A stretch of 35,277 nucleotides of DNA. Origin: DASCNA01 sp036011305. Lineage in GTDB: Bacteria; Verrucomicrobiota; Lentisphaeria; Victivallales; GWF2-38-69. The translations under genes were made by a program, and so were the position numbers. The notes under the pieces are model-generated. The model was given only the letters and a program-made list of their open reading frames with translations. It did no database searches and was not told the origin of the DNA. Shown here in pieces: positions 34,643-35,277 of this stretch. Numbering within the stretch: the first letter of the stretch is position 1; each line of letters begins with the position of its first letter. The DNA is taken from assembly GCA_036011305.1 (NCBI GenBank), contig DASCNA010000262.1, forward strand, positions 1 through 35,277. Reading direction: 5' to 3'.

Positions 34643-35277
34643 TTATTTAAGCTCACATGTAAGACTCTTTACAAATTCTTCAAGTTTATCAATTGAAATT
34701 TCGTTCTTACTTAAAGCTTCAACTTTTCTTACAATGGCACTTCCCACGACAATACCATTCAAATCACAATTTGCCGCAGCTTTAACGTGCTCAGGTGTAG
34801 AAATACCAAATCCCATAACAACAGGCAAATCTGTATGCAATTTAATTCTGCAAATTTTTTCGTTAACATCCGATGCAAAATCGTTTCTCTCTCCAGTTAC
34901 ACCTTCTCTAGAGACATAATAAACAAATGAACTGGCGAATTCAGTTATTGTATCAAGTCTCTCTTCCGGTGTATTCGGAGCTACTAATGCTACTAAAGAC
35001 AACCCTGATTCATCGATAACAGTTTTATAAGAATCGCCTTCTTCAGGTGTTAAATCCAGTAAAAGTAAAGAGTCAACTCCGACTTTTTCAGCTTGAAAAC
35101 AGAAATCTTTAAAATTTCTGGCAAAAGCTACAGGATTTAAATATGTATATAAAACTATTGGCAGATTTTTATGTTTTTTACGAATATCACTTACTAAATT
35201 TAGTACATCATTAACACTGAAATTATTCAGCAGAGCTCTCTGCGCAGATAACTGGTTGGCTTCACCGTCTGCTAAAG
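34643..35277 (-). CDS. trpA: Tryptophan synthase alpha subunit, partial (5' end outside the window)
   Basis: The frame is open from the stop at 34643 to the right edge, giving about 210 C-terminal residues. Visible landmarks: LADGEANQLSAQRAL at the edge (the catalytic Asp of the LADG segment), then VGVDSLLLLDLTPEE, SREGVTGERNDF, VVMGFGISTPEHV and GIVVGSAIV, the last two holding the phosphate of indole-3-glycerol phosphate. The enzyme splits that compound to indole for TrpB. A TTG at 35000-35002 can start a shorter frame but is internal to the conserved domain, so it is not the start. The first catalytic Glu lies outside the window. Confidence 0.95.
   Translation of the reverse strand, partial: LADGEANQLSAQRALLNNFSVNDVLNLVSDIRKKHKNLPIVLYTYLNPVAFARNFKDFCFQAEKVGVDSLLLLDLTPEEGDSYKTVIDESGLSLVALVAPNTPEERLDTITEFASSFVYYVSREGVTGERNDFASDVNEKICRIKLHTDLPVVMGFGISTPEHVKAAANCDLNGIVVGSAIVRKVEALSKNEISIDKLEEFVKSLTCELK

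Noticed and set aside
34643..35002. A separate short 119-residue gene
   Set aside because: The frame continues without a stop to the window edge with trpA sequence; the TTG at 35002 is internal.

Overview
The window is an AT-rich bacterial chromosome segment. Its owner looks like a Gram-negative: it carries lpxB (lipid A synthesis) and two lipobox lipoproteins. It is probably an anaerobe, because it encodes a flavin/iron-sulfur NADH-type complex with many [4Fe-4S] sites and a rubredoxin. A tRNA-Leu with an encoded CCA is present. I cannot assign a phylum from the sequence alone. I see no CRISPR array, rRNA, phage module or intact insertion sequence.

Left part (1-7101, + strand): a carbohydrate cluster. 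It has a GH39 glycosidase whose 5' end is decayed (in-frame TAG at 122-124), a GH38 alpha-mannosidase, a GH65 glycoside phosphorylase and a beta-phosphoglucomutase-like HAD enzyme. The last two fit together: inverting GH65 phosphorylases release beta-glucose 1-phosphate, which PgmB turns into glucose 6-phosphate. A umuDC mutagenic polymerase pair follows 11 bp later (7113-8827), then a ThDP enzyme (8854-10578), a 53-residue rubredoxin too short for routine ORF calling (10652-10813) and a small membrane protein.

Middle part (11440-20037): two small unknown proteins, an M20 amidohydrolase coupled to an MFS transporter (both on the - strand), a possible 45-residue gene, an APC amino-acid permease, a gene-poor stretch of about 580 bp with strong dyads, tRNA-Leu(CAA), guanine deaminase and a FabK/nitronate-monooxygenase-like flavoprotein with a near-consensus promoter. 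This stretch looks like nitrogen scavenging and uptake.

Right part: larB (nickel-pincer cofactor step) overlaps a GNAT gene. Next is a three-gene - strand operon (25649-21419) encoding NuoE-like, HydB/NuoF-like and NuoG-GltD fusion subunits. It is the most interesting system here: a multi-flavin complex with two predicted nucleotide sites and no hydrogenase subunit in the window. Then come an ankyrin-repeat lipoprotein with a perfect-palindrome terminator, twin unknown membrane proteins, sppA and lpxB on the + strand, and on the - strand argC, the rplM-rpsI ribosomal operon, a small lipoprotein and the 3' part of trpA, which runs off the right edge. Many gene ends are marked by clear stem-loop terminators, listed below.
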